NCBI GenBank assembly: GCA_011053095.1
Contig: DRHS01000135.1
Coordinates: 1 to 63,444 of the forward strand
Source of the DNA: Bacteroides sp.
Lineage (GTDB): Bacteria; Bacteroidota; Bacteroidia; Bacteroidales; SM23-62
Reading direction: 5' to 3'
DNA: 63,444 nucleotides
The position numbers were made by a program, and so were the translations under genes. The notes below the pieces were generated by a model that had not been told where the DNA came from, ran no database searches, and saw only the letters and a list, made by a program, of their open reading frames with translations. Below are positions 18,955 through 27,619 of this stretch, one piece after another; within the stretch, counting starts at the first letter, position 1; each line of letters opens with the position of its first letter.

Positions 18955-20356
18955 AATCCTGAGCAGCCTGTTAATTGCTATCTCGTTTCTTCCTGGTCTG
19001 GAAGCCAGTGTGAAAGAAACAGGGGACTCCCAGGCAAGCAGGCCTAATATTATTATTCTACTGGCCGACGACCTGGGATGGGGAGATCTCGCATGTTACG
19101 GAAATGAAAATATAAGGACTCCCGCATTGGACAAATTATCTGCTGAAGGGATACTGTTTACAGACGCCTATTCCTCTGCACCCATGTGTTCCCCCTCCAG
19201 GGCGGGACTCCTGACAGGAAGAAATCCCGGCCGTGCCGGGATATATGACTGGATCGCTCCGGATTCCTCACACTACCTGAAAAAGGATGAGGTAACAATT
19301 TCCCGCCTTTTGAATGAAGATGGGTACCAGACAGCAATCTGCGGTAAGTGGCACCTGAACGGTACGATGGGGGTCTCTGAACAAAGCCAGCCGGATGACC
19401 ATGGCTTTGATTATTCTTTTGCCACCCAGTTCAGCTCAAACCATCTGGCTCCCACGGGATTTTACCGGAACGGGGAAAAACTGTACCGGCAAAATAATGG
19501 GTATTCCTGTGACATTGTTACAAATGATGCTATTAACTGGTTAGAAAACAGCTGGGACGGCGAATCACCCTTTTTCCAGTTCGTAAGTTTCCATGAGGTT
19601 CATGAACCCATCGCCTCCCCACCTGACCTGCTTGTAGAATATTCTGATGCAGGGAAAAAGATGGTCTATTATGCCAATGTCGCCAACCTGGACAGGGCTA
19701 TAGGTAACTACCTTTCAGCCATTGAAGAAATGGGACTGAAGGAGAATACCATTGTAATATTCACATCTGATAACGGTCCCGCCCCATGGAGTAAGGGGTA
19801 TTTTGAAAGGTCCTATGGGGAGACCGGGGGACTAAAAGGCAGGAAACGGTATCTCTGGGAAGGAGGAATCCGTGTTCCCTGTCTGATCCGCTGGCCAGCG
19901 ACGATTCCTGCCGGCCAGATCAATGATGTCCCTGTCTCAAATGTTGATTTCCTCCCCACATTGGCTGGGATATGCGGAATTGATATTCCTGTTGACCTTC
20001 ATATCGACGGATCCGATATTTCATCCCTTTTGACCGGGAAGGAATTTGATCGGGAACTACCTCTTAACTGGCACTTTTATGGACCATTTGACGGACCCAA
20101 TTCAGTCCTCCGCTCCGGAGACTGGATCATTACTGCAAGCTGGAACGGGGGAATGTATTCCCGTGGGAGGTTCACGAGGTCCTGGATCAGTGAAATTAAA
20201 TCTGCCGAACTTACCGATTTTAAATTGTATAACATCCGGGAGGAAATATCCCAGGAAACAGACCTGAAAAATGAGTACCCTGAAGTCTATAAGCGACTAA
20301 AACAGGAATTGATTTTAATTCACCACGATGTAAGGGAAGATTCACCATTTCTTTAG
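18932..20356 (+). CDS. Sulfatase (S1, GALNS/arylsulfatase A-like), secreted
   Basis: A 474-residue sulfatase and the only one here without a lipobox. Its signal peptide (residues 1-26) ends LPGLEAS, a signal peptidase I site, so it is probably soluble in the periplasm or secreted. Metal-binding LADDLGWGD lies at about residue 44. The formylglycine motif is C-S-P-S-R at Cys86, followed by AGLLTGRNPGRAG. HEVHEPIASP and FTSDNGPAPWSKG follow. The motif and the SDNG context resemble N-acetylgalactosamine-6-sulfatase-like enzymes, but bacterial substrates cannot be read from this. The start overlaps the preceding gene by 23 bases. Confidence 0.92.
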   Translation: MFLFRRYKILSSLLIAISFLPGLEASVKETGDSQASRPNIIILLADDLGWGDLACYGNENIRTPALDKLSAEGILFTDAYSSAPMCSPSRAGLLTGRNPGRAGIYDWIAPDSSHYLKKDEVTISRLLNEDGYQTAICGKWHLNGTMGVSEQSQPDDHGFDYSFATQFSSNHLAPTGFYRNGEKLYRQNNGYSCDIVTNDAINWLENSWDGESPFFQFVSFHEVHEPIASPPDLLVEYSDAGKKMVYYANVANLDRAIGNYLSAIEEMGLKENTIVIFTSDNGPAPWSKGYFERSYGETGGLKGRKRYLWEGGIRVPCLIRWPATIPAGQINDVPVSNVDFLPTLAGICGIDIPVDLHIDGSDISSLLTGKEFDRELPLNWHFYGPFDGPNSVLRSGDWIITASWNGGMYSRGRFTRSWISEIKSAELTDFKLYNIREEISQETDLKNEYPEVYKRLKQELILIHHDVREDSPFL

Positions 20357-20386
20357 TGATTAAATAATTATAATAAATATTCAGAT

Positions 20387-21892
20387 ATGAAAATAAAAGA
20401 GATCAATAATAGAAGCCGGAACCTGCTGTTGACAGGTATGGCAATCTTGATTGGCCTGCTGAATTCCTGCACACAATCAGAAAAACCTGGCTCTGCCGGG
20501 GATAATTCCGGAGATGGACTTCCAAACATTATTCTGGTAATGGCCGATGATCTGGGTTACGGGGATGTTGGGTATAATGGCAATACCATTGTTAAAACCC
20601 CCAATCTTGATGCTATGGCTAGTGAAGCTATCCGTTTTGACCGCTTCTATTCCGGGGCCCCCGTTTGTTCACCCACACGCGGAAGTTGTCTTACAGGACG
20701 TCATCCCTACAGATATGATATTCCGTGGGCAGGAAGGCATCCCCTGCCCTCATCCGAAATTACAATTGCGGAGGCACTTAAAACAAAGGGTTATTCCACA
20801 GGACATTTTGGTAAATGGCATCTTGGAGGATTAAGTAAAACAATTAACCAGCAGGAATTCCCAGACGGGCCCTCTCCCTACTCTCCTCCCTGGGAAAATG
20901 GATTCGATGAAGCATTTTCAACGGAAGGTATGGTGCCAACTTATAATCCATATTATCATGTGGGAAGCGCTTACGGAAATGAAGATTTCAGATTTGTTCA
21001 AACAGAACCGGTTGATCTGGGACAACGTACAGACGGAAATGTATGGAGAGAGAGATACTGGACCGAATCCGGTCAACCGGTAGACGAATGGCTGGAGGGA
21101 GATGATTCTAAGATCATTATGGACATTTCAATCGATTATATGGAAAGAATGAAAGAGAAGGATTCTCCATTTCTCGCAGTAATCTGGTTCCATTCTGTGC
21201 ATTCGCCTATAGTTGCTGGAGAGGAACACCGCAGTATGTATTCTGAGCTGAGCATGGAAAAGCAGCACTGGTTCGGCTGTACCACCGCAATGGATGAGCA
21301 GGTAGGCAGGCTGAGATCATACCTCAAAGAATCAGGGCTTGCAGAGAATACTATCCTCTGGTTCTGCAGTGATAATGGTCCATCTTACATACATGAGCAT
21401 AATTCCGCTGGTCCCCTGCGTGGTAAAAAAGCCGATCTGTGGGAGGGAGGCATCCGTGTTCCTGGCATACTGGAATGGCCGGCAAAATTTCCCGAAGCAC
21501 GCGTTATTGAAACACCCGTTTCCACAAGTGACTTTTATCCCACCCTGCTTGCCATTGCCGATATTGAAATGGACCAGCAGCCACAACTTGATGGAGAGAA
21601 CATTCTTCCCATCCTGGAAAGTAATGCAGATAGAAAGGGACCCATTGGATTTATCTACCCGTTACCTTCCCGTCTTCAAAAACATGAAACCATAGAAGAA
21701 GAACAGTTTACCCTGATCGGTGAACGGTACAAATTAATTAGTATGGATGATGGTAATAGTTACCAGCTATATGACCTGGTTTCAGATATAGCTGAAACTA
21801 CAGACCTGTCTGGTACTCATCCGGAAATTTTTGCGGAAATGCAAAATGAATTGCTGACCTGGATCAAATCCTGCAAAGGAGAAAACCAGTAA
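20387..21892 (+). CDS. Sulfatase (S1 family), lipoprotein
   Basis: A 501-residue sulfatase with a lipobox (LNSC, Cys28) followed by a Gly/Ser-rich linker (residues 33-44). Metal-binding MADDLGYGDVGYNG lies near residue 52. The formylglycine motif is C-S-P-T-R at Cys94, followed by GSCLTGRHPYR. FHSVHSPIVAG and CSDNGPSY supply later ligands. It is the last sulfatase of the first array and is followed after 28 bases by a cytosolic oxidoreductase gene, where the array turns from external to intracellular steps. Confidence 0.93.
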   Translation: MKIKEINNRSRNLLLTGMAILIGLLNSCTQSEKPGSAGDNSGDGLPNIILVMADDLGYGDVGYNGNTIVKTPNLDAMASEAIRFDRFYSGAPVCSPTRGSCLTGRHPYRYDIPWAGRHPLPSSEITIAEALKTKGYSTGHFGKWHLGGLSKTINQQEFPDGPSPYSPPWENGFDEAFSTEGMVPTYNPYYHVGSAYGNEDFRFVQTEPVDLGQRTDGNVWRERYWTESGQPVDEWLEGDDSKIIMDISIDYMERMKEKDSPFLAVIWFHSVHSPIVAGEEHRSMYSELSMEKQHWFGCTTAMDEQVGRLRSYLKESGLAENTILWFCSDNGPSYIHEHNSAGPLRGKKADLWEGGIRVPGILEWPAKFPEARVIETPVSTSDFYPTLLAIADIEMDQQPQLDGENILPILESNADRKGPIGFIYPLPSRLQKHETIEEEQFTLIGERYKLISMDDGNSYQLYDLVSDIAETTDLSGTHPEIFAEMQNELLTWIKSCKGENQ

Positions 21893-21920
21893 TCATTTTT
21901 CAGAATAATTTATAGATTAT

Positions 21921-22904
21921 ATGATAGGAATTGGGATAATAGGTGCTGGATATTTTGGTGAATTTCATGCAAAGGCAATACTGGAAACTCCTGGTATTGA
22001 ACTTATTGCAGCCAGCAGGAGGAATAAAAAAGAACTGCAGGAATTTTCCGGCAAGTTCAATATTATTGGCTATACAGACTACAGGGAACTGATAAAAAAT
22101 CCAGACATCGATGCTGTCGTAATTGCTGTACCCCACCAGGATCACACCAGGGTTAGCGTGGATGCAGCTGTTGCCGGGAAACATATATTGCTAGAAAAGC
22201 CAATGGCAACAAGCATTGAAGATTGCGATCGTATTATCGCTTCTGCGGAAAAGGCCGGCATATGTCTGATGCTTGGTCATTCCATGCAGTACATACAATC
22301 CTCTACATTCCTGAAGGAGATCGTTGAATCCGGAGAGATAGGTGAAATTATAAACGGAACCGGGACCCTGGCAAAAAAATGGATGAATCCGAATCGTCGT
22401 GACTGGCACAGGGACGATCCTGTCGGTGGTGGTATGCTAATTACTGTGGGTGTGCACTATATCGATCTTTTGACATGGCTGTTCAAGAGTAAAGTTTCCT
22501 CTGTGAGAGCAAGTATATCGACTAAATTTCACGAATATTCAGCAGATGATTCCGTAATGCTTTTCATGGAGTATGAATCCGGGGCATGCGCAACAATTAT
22601 TAATACGGGTTATGGCAATGGTGGTCAAATATATAACGCTACGATTACCGGTACGAAAGGTATGGCGAGGGCAGAAGTGTTCGGAGGTGTTCATATTGGA
22701 AAAAACAATAAATGGAATTATGTGCCCGACTCGGCCTCTGAGGATACAGACCATGAAGCTCTCATACGTGAATTGAAAGACTTTGCTGAAGCTGTTGAAA
22801 CAAACTCACCCCCTCCGATTACAGGGGAGTATGGCAAACATATTATGGAGATTGTTTTTGCAGCGAGAGAATCCTCGAAGTTAAAGAAAGAAATATGGAT
22901 CTGA
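21921..22904 (+). CDS. Gfo/Idh/MocA family oxidoreductase, cytosolic
   Basis: A 327-residue NAD(P)-dependent sugar oxidoreductase. The Rossmann motif GIIGAGYFGEFHAKAI is at the very N-terminus with no signal peptide, and LLEKPMATS carries the conserved EKP. The C-terminal half has the family's beta-sheet domain with GGGMLITVGVHYIDLLTWL, where the His and Asp are active-site candidates. Family members oxidise or epimerise inositols, sugars and nonulosonic acids; the substrate cannot be told here. It sits between sulfatases and a signal-less sialidase, so it may process an unusual sialic acid or sugar released by them. That is inference. Confidence 0.88.
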   Translation: MIGIGIIGAGYFGEFHAKAILETPGIELIAASRRNKKELQEFSGKFNIIGYTDYRELIKNPDIDAVVIAVPHQDHTRVSVDAAVAGKHILLEKPMATSIEDCDRIIASAEKAGICLMLGHSMQYIQSSTFLKEIVESGEIGEIINGTGTLAKKWMNPNRRDWHRDDPVGGGMLITVGVHYIDLLTWLFKSKVSSVRASISTKFHEYSADDSVMLFMEYESGACATIINTGYGNGGQIYNATITGTKGMARAEVFGGVHIGKNNKWNYVPDSASEDTDHEALIRELKDFAEAVETNSPPPITGEYGKHIMEIVFAARESSKLKKEIWI

Positions 22905-22935
22905 TAAAGTAGAGAAAGGGTCTGTCGAAGTATAT

Positions 22936-24057
22936 ATGGAAAGGATCATTGACATATTTGTGGCTGGAAAGGATGATTTTGGAAGTTACCGGATCCCATC
23001 CATAATCCTGACGGGAAATGGGGCTCTCCTTGCATTTGCCGAGGGAAGGAAGGAATTGAATGACCATGCCCAAAACAAGATTGTGTTGAAACGAAGCATG
23101 GATACTGGTCATTCCTGGGACAAGCTTCAGATCATTGCAGATGCCGGTATGGATTCTCTGAATAATCCCCTGGTAGTGCAGATAGAAGAGAATGGAAAGA
23201 TAATTCTAATGTACCAGAGCTACCCACATACAAGGATAGAGGATGTACCTGACCCTGAACAATGGAAATCTCATGAGGGCCAGGAATTCCCTCCCAATAT
23301 ACACGAGGCGGCAGTTCAGACCGGGTATGAGGGTATGAATATTTGCAGATCATTTATAATCTCAAGTGAGGATGATGGAAATACCTGGTCTTTGCCTATT
23401 GAGATTACCCGGGAAGTAAAAAGGCCAGTTGATGTTACAAATTATGCCGGTGGACCGGGGATCGGGATACAGGTCAGAAAAGGGAATTACAAGGGGCGAG
23501 TGATTATGCCGTTCTCCCAAGGCCCATGGTCAGATATGAAAGTATATGCTGTTTACAGCGATGATAATGGAGACTCATGGAAATATGGGGAGACGGCACC
23601 CAATAATCTGAACGGGATGCCGAATGAAGTCCAGATAGCCGAACTGAGCGATGGTAAACTCATTATGAATGCCAGGACTTTTAAAGGCCAATCCTGTCGG
23701 ATGATTTCCAACAGCCTGGACGGCGGGGAAACCTGGACAGATTTATCCTATGATGAGACGCTTGAAGATCCGGGCTGCCAGGGAAGCATACTCAGTATGG
23801 GATCTCTCGGTCCTTCGCCGGAAAACATCCTTCTCTTTTCAAATCCCGCAGATAAAAGTAAGAGAGTGAATGGTACCATCCGCCTGAGTGACGATGAGGG
23901 TAAATCCTGGAAATGGTCAAAGACCCTTTATAAGGGAAGCTTTGGCTATTCCTGTCTTGCAGCGCTGTCAGATACAGAATTTGGAATTTTATACGAGAGG
24001 GATGATTATGTTAAGATCTCCTATACCCGGCTGGATATTAAATGGTTAAAAAGATGA
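22936..24057 (+). CDS. Exo-alpha-sialidase (GH33) without signal peptide
   Basis: A 373-residue canonical GH33 enzyme. The FRIP equivalent SYRIPS begins at residue 18, so there is no room for a signal peptide. The frame is open upstream of ATG 22936 but contains no other ATG before the previous gene. Catalytic positions are intact: Arg in YRIP, Asp in NDHAQN, Glu in NEVQIAE, Arg in MNARTF, Arg in KKSKRVNG-type position (SKRVNG), and Tyr in GYSCLA with LYERD. Asp-boxes are SMDTGHSW, SEDDGNTW, YSDDNGDSW, SLDGGETW and SDDEGKSW. It is predicted cytosolic, like the small NanH of Clostridium perfringens, and would act on imported sialosides. It follows a cytosolic oxidoreductase and precedes a cytosolic aldolase, which supports this. 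Confidence 0.9.
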   Translation: MERIIDIFVAGKDDFGSYRIPSIILTGNGALLAFAEGRKELNDHAQNKIVLKRSMDTGHSWDKLQIIADAGMDSLNNPLVVQIEENGKIILMYQSYPHTRIEDVPDPEQWKSHEGQEFPPNIHEAAVQTGYEGMNICRSFIISSEDDGNTWSLPIEITREVKRPVDVTNYAGGPGIGIQVRKGNYKGRVIMPFSQGPWSDMKVYAVYSDDNGDSWKYGETAPNNLNGMPNEVQIAELSDGKLIMNARTFKGQSCRMISNSLDGGETWTDLSYDETLEDPGCQGSILSMGSLGPSPENILLFSNPADKSKRVNGTIRLSDDEGKSWKWSKTLYKGSFGYSCLAALSDTEFGILYERDDYVKISYTRLDIKWLKR

Positions 24058-24093
24058 AGTATTTAGATTATCAGCATTATAAGAAATAACATT

Positions 24094-24915
24094 ATGAATG
24101 GAAAAGAACTAAAATCAGCCCTAAGAGCAGGAAAACATGTCTATGGCACGGCGATATTGTCTCCTTCCTCCATTTGGCCAAAGGCAGTTGCCTCCATAGG
24201 ATTGGATTTCGTTTTTATTGATACTGAACATACTCCATTAAACAGAGAAACTGTGAGTAATATGTGCCAGGTGTATAATGCATTGGACTTAGCCCCACTG
24301 GTACGAATTCCCTCCCCGGATCCCTATGAGGCTTCTATGGCAATTGATGGTGGTGCTGCTGGGATCATTGCACCCTATATTGAAACAAATGAGCAGGTAA
24401 ATGAATTAGTTGGGGCTGTGAAATACAAACCTATAAAAGGTAAGAAGCTTCAAAACAGATCTAAAGAAAATAGCCAACTTGGCACACAATTATCAGCCTA
24501 CCTTGAAGAAAATAATTCCTCGACCGTTCTGATCCTGAATATTGAAAGTGTTCCTGCCATAGAGGCCCTGGATGAAATACTAGCCGTCAATGAAGTAGAT
24601 GCAGTGCTTATAGGACCTCATGATCTTTCATGTAGCCTTGGAATACCTGAACAATATGATCATCCACTATTTAAAGAATCTGTGAATACCATTTTAAAAA
24701 AAGCAAGGAATAAAAGTGTGGGTGCGGGAATTCATATTTTTTATACTTCAGGATTTCAACAAGAGAAACAATGGGCGAAGGAAGAGGCAAATCTAATTGT
24801 TCATAGCAGTGATATACTAGCTTTTAAAAATACACTTCAAAGAGAATTTTTTGATATAAAAGAATTTTTGGAACAAAGTCCGCAAGGGACTGAAAATGAG
24901 ACTTTAAAAATTTGA
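24094..24915 (+). CDS. HpcH/HpaI-family class II pyruvate aldolase
   Basis: A 273-residue cytosolic metal-dependent aldolase of the HpcH/HpaI family, which cleave 2-keto-3-deoxy or 4-hydroxy-2-keto acids to pyruvate or related acids. The family signatures are in order: catalytic His in DTEHTPLN (residues 48-55), substrate Arg in PLVRIPS (about 70), GGAAGIIAPYIET, metal ligand Glu in ILNIESV and Asp in GPHDLS. The substrate is unknown. In this locus a 2-keto-3-deoxy sugar acid made by the neighbouring oxidoreductase is possible. The coding sequence is visibly AT-richer than its neighbours, as is the next gene. Confidence 0.9.
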   Translation: MNGKELKSALRAGKHVYGTAILSPSSIWPKAVASIGLDFVFIDTEHTPLNRETVSNMCQVYNALDLAPLVRIPSPDPYEASMAIDGGAAGIIAPYIETNEQVNELVGAVKYKPIKGKKLQNRSKENSQLGTQLSAYLEENNSSTVLILNIESVPAIEALDEILAVNEVDAVLIGPHDLSCSLGIPEQYDHPLFKESVNTILKKARNKSVGAGIHIFYTSGFQQEKQWAKEEANLIVHSSDILAFKNTLQREFFDIKEFLEQSPQGTENETLKI

Positions 24916-24922
24916 TTAATTT

Positions 24923-26593
24923 ATGAATATTATGAAAAAGCCTGGTGAAATTAAATTTATTCAACAAGTCAGATTAATCGTTTTACTTTTTCTTGGAATA
25001 TTGATAATTCCAAATAACATATCATATGGTAATACACATGCCGGTATTGATTCTGCAATAGTAGAAGAAGTTCATTTTCCAATTATAATTGGTCAATCGA
25101 AAAATCCTGTCCTGTTGATTAAAATATATAATAACCAAATTGATCAAAGCAATTTAACACAGATCTATTTAACTATTGAGGACTCGATTACTTTACAAGA
25201 TGTAGTGTCATTGGAAGTCTTTTTTACTGCAGACAATGAGGTGTTTTCTTCAGAAAAAGCTTTTGGGACGCTCCTGAATGTTCGTAATACCAATGTCATT
25301 ACAGGTATTCAACCATTAGAGGAGGGAGCCAATTATTTCTGGGTAACTGTCACTCTGTCAACGAAAACCGATTTACTGGATAAAATTATACTGGATTGTA
25401 ATAAAATAACGGACTCCGGCAATAATACTTTTAAACCCTTACCTCATGTTATCGTTGGAAATCGTCCGGCAATAGGATTCCGAGGTGATAGCGCTGTTTA
25501 CAATCATCGCATTTATTTAAAAAATCCTGGGCTTGTTACAACCAATAAAGGTACCCAAGTTACGGTATTTGACATGAGACATTATAAGCCCAAAGACGCC
25601 CAATCTGATATTGATATCGGGACGAGCAGAAGTACTGATAATGGAAAAACATGGGAACCAATAGGAATAGCAATGGATATGGGTGAATTTGGCGGTTTGC
25701 CCCAGGATCAAAATGGCCTGTGTGACCCATCTATTCTGTTGGATAAAAGCAATAATACGATTTGGGTGGCAGCTTTATGGTCTCATGCTTATGATCAGAA
25801 AAGGTTTTGGACTCATTCCCAGCCCGGAATGACACCGGAGGAAACAGGTCAGCTGGTATTGGTTAAAAGTGAAGACGATGGAAAAACCTGGTCATCGCCA
25901 ATCAATATCACAGAACAAATTAAGGATCCATCATGGTATTTATTTTTGCAGGGTCCGGGTAAGGGAATTACAATGAAAGATGGCACCCTGGTATTTTCCG
26001 CACAGTTTAAAGATTCCACTGAAATGCCGTTCTCTACAATCATTTATAGCAGGGATCATGGAGAAACCTGGCATATTGGAACTGGAGCCAAACCAAATAC
26101 TACAGAATCACAGGTAGTTGAATTGCAGGATGGATCGCTAATGTTGAATTTGCGAGACAACAGAGGGGGTAGCCGTTCAGTGTATATCACAAATGATATG
26201 GGCAAGAGTTGGACAAAACATCCTACATCCAGGAGTGCATTGCCTGAGCCAGTTTGTCAGGCAAGTATCATTAATTTTCATTATGATTACAAGGGGATTA
26301 AAAAGGAATTGTTGCTTTTTTCCAATCCTAACACCACGATAAAAGACCGACGTAATATTACGATGAAGATTAGTGAGGATGATGGTGAAAGTTGGCCGGA
26401 TAAATATTATACCCTGTTGGATGCTGTAGTTGGAAGTGGCTTTAATCGCAAAGACTGGCCTATGGGATATTCCTGCATCACCCAAATAGACGGTCATATC
26501 GCAGGAATTATGTATGGTAGCAGTAGATCTGATCTTGTTTTTCAGAAAGTAGACATTGCTGAAGTAATGGCAGATCAAAAATTAAAAAAGTAA
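24923..26593 (+). CDS. NanH-like exo-alpha-sialidase with N-terminal BNR-associated domain
   Basis: A 556-residue secreted sialidase of the Bacteroides NanH type. Residues 5-36 are a long signal peptide. Residues about 45-165 form the beta-sandwich found before the catalytic domain in Bacteroides sialidases. The catalytic propeller follows, with Asp-boxes STDNGKTW, SEDDGKTW, YSRDHGETW, TNDMGKSW and SEDDGESW. Asp (SDIDIGTSRS), Glu (TESQVVE), Arg (LNLRDNRGGSR), Arg (KDRRNIT) and Tyr (GYSCIT) are present. The FRIP motif is altered to HRIYLKNPGLV, as if four residues (YLKN) were inserted between Ile and Pro, and the usual LYE near the end reads MYG. The DNA is clearly AT-rich (15 of 60 G+C in the line at 24961), suggesting separate acquisition. 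Confidence 0.88.
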   Translation: MNIMKKPGEIKFIQQVRLIVLLFLGILIIPNNISYGNTHAGIDSAIVEEVHFPIIIGQSKNPVLLIKIYNNQIDQSNLTQIYLTIEDSITLQDVVSLEVFFTADNEVFSSEKAFGTLLNVRNTNVITGIQPLEEGANYFWVTVTLSTKTDLLDKIILDCNKITDSGNNTFKPLPHVIVGNRPAIGFRGDSAVYNHRIYLKNPGLVTTNKGTQVTVFDMRHYKPKDAQSDIDIGTSRSTDNGKTWEPIGIAMDMGEFGGLPQDQNGLCDPSILLDKSNNTIWVAALWSHAYDQKRFWTHSQPGMTPEETGQLVLVKSEDDGKTWSSPINITEQIKDPSWYLFLQGPGKGITMKDGTLVFSAQFKDSTEMPFSTIIYSRDHGETWHIGTGAKPNTTESQVVELQDGSLMLNLRDNRGGSRSVYITNDMGKSWTKHPTSRSALPEPVCQASIINFHYDYKGIKKELLLFSNPNTTIKDRRNITMKISEDDGESWPDKYYTLLDAVVGSGFNRKDWPMGYSCITQIDGHIAGIMYGSSRSDLVFQKVDIAEVMADQKLKK

Positions 26594-26596
26594 GAA

Positions 26597-27619
26597 ATGA
26601 GAAAACCGGATAAACAAAGAATACTGGATGCAATTAATCATATTGAGCGCAAGGATATCCCCCTGCTGGAAATTGATCCCGATATGGAGATCGTAAACCA
26701 GATCCTGGGGAGGAGCCTTCCCTATGACCTTCACCCTTTTGAAATGGAAGCTGAAGATAACGTTGAACTCAATACCAGAATGGGAAATGATATGCTGTAC
26801 TTTTCCCATGTATGGAGAACTGGTAGAGTTCAGGTAAAGGACAGCGATGGAAGGCTACATTACAAGGACGGAAGGATAAAATCAAGAGCGGATTTTGATC
26901 AGCTTGAGTTCCCGGATCTTGATTCCCTCGAAAAAAGGCTGGAAGCTACATGCAAAACACTTCAGGAAACAGATATGGGCTTGATGTGCGGGGCACAGAC
27001 TGCTGCCTTTACAGCGATGACAGCCATGGGTTACAATGATTTTCTGTTCAATACCCTGGCTGAAACTGATATGGTAATGGACATGATAAAAACCATACAT
27101 GATTACTGTCTGAAGGAGATGGAAATGTACCTGCGTTATCCCGTGGATATGATGAAAGTAGGAAGTGGGATCATAACAACCACAGGTCCCATGGTATCAT
27201 GGGAGCAGGTGGAAGAATTTGAGACATCGTTTATCAGGGAGCAGATTGACATATTCCGTAAAGCAGGGAAGCCGGTCTTTTTTCACATCGACGGTAAAGT
27301 TGACAACCTGATACCGGATTTTATTGAAATGGGTGTTGATGTTCTTAACCCGATCGATCCCTCCGGATCTGTACAGGATATTTATGAGATTAAATCGAGG
27401 TATGGTGACCAGATCACACTATCAGGAAATATTAATATTGACACGGTACTTAAAGACGGTTCCCCGGAAGTGATACGGGCAGATGTGATTGAGCACATGG
27501 AAAGAATGGGAAAGGGAGGAGGATACATTGTATCTTCAAGCCATAACCTCCATGAACAAATCCCCGTTGAAAATTTCTATACTATGCGGGACACCGTGAT
27601 GGAATTCAGTCTAAAATAA
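26597..27619 (+). CDS. Uroporphyrinogen-decarboxylase-fold protein without the zinc Cys pair
   Basis: A 340-residue cytosolic protein of the URO-D/methyltransferase superfamily. The barrel is recognisable by MRKPDKQRILDAINH at the start and by FHIDGKVDNLIPDFIEMGVDVLNPIDPSG and the ending SSSHNLHEQIPVENF. The His-X-Cys and distal Cys that bind zinc in MtaA/MtbA-type corrinoid methyltransferases are not kept (HID and SSSHN instead), so it is either a different methyltransferase subtype or a non-haem decarboxylase-like enzyme. A haem role is unlikely here, since no other tetrapyrrole genes are nearby. It ends one base before the convergent SDR gene. A second, zinc-type member lies at 34369. Confidence 0.82.
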   Translation: MRKPDKQRILDAINHIERKDIPLLEIDPDMEIVNQILGRSLPYDLHPFEMEAEDNVELNTRMGNDMLYFSHVWRTGRVQVKDSDGRLHYKDGRIKSRADFDQLEFPDLDSLEKRLEATCKTLQETDMGLMCGAQTAAFTAMTAMGYNDFLFNTLAETDMVMDMIKTIHDYCLKEMEMYLRYPVDMMKVGSGIITTTGPMVSWEQVEEFETSFIREQIDIFRKAGKPVFFHIDGKVDNLIPDFIEMGVDVLNPIDPSGSVQDIYEIKSRYGDQITLSGNINIDTVLKDGSPEVIRADVIEHMERMGKGGGYIVSSSHNLHEQIPVENFYTMRDTVMEFSLK

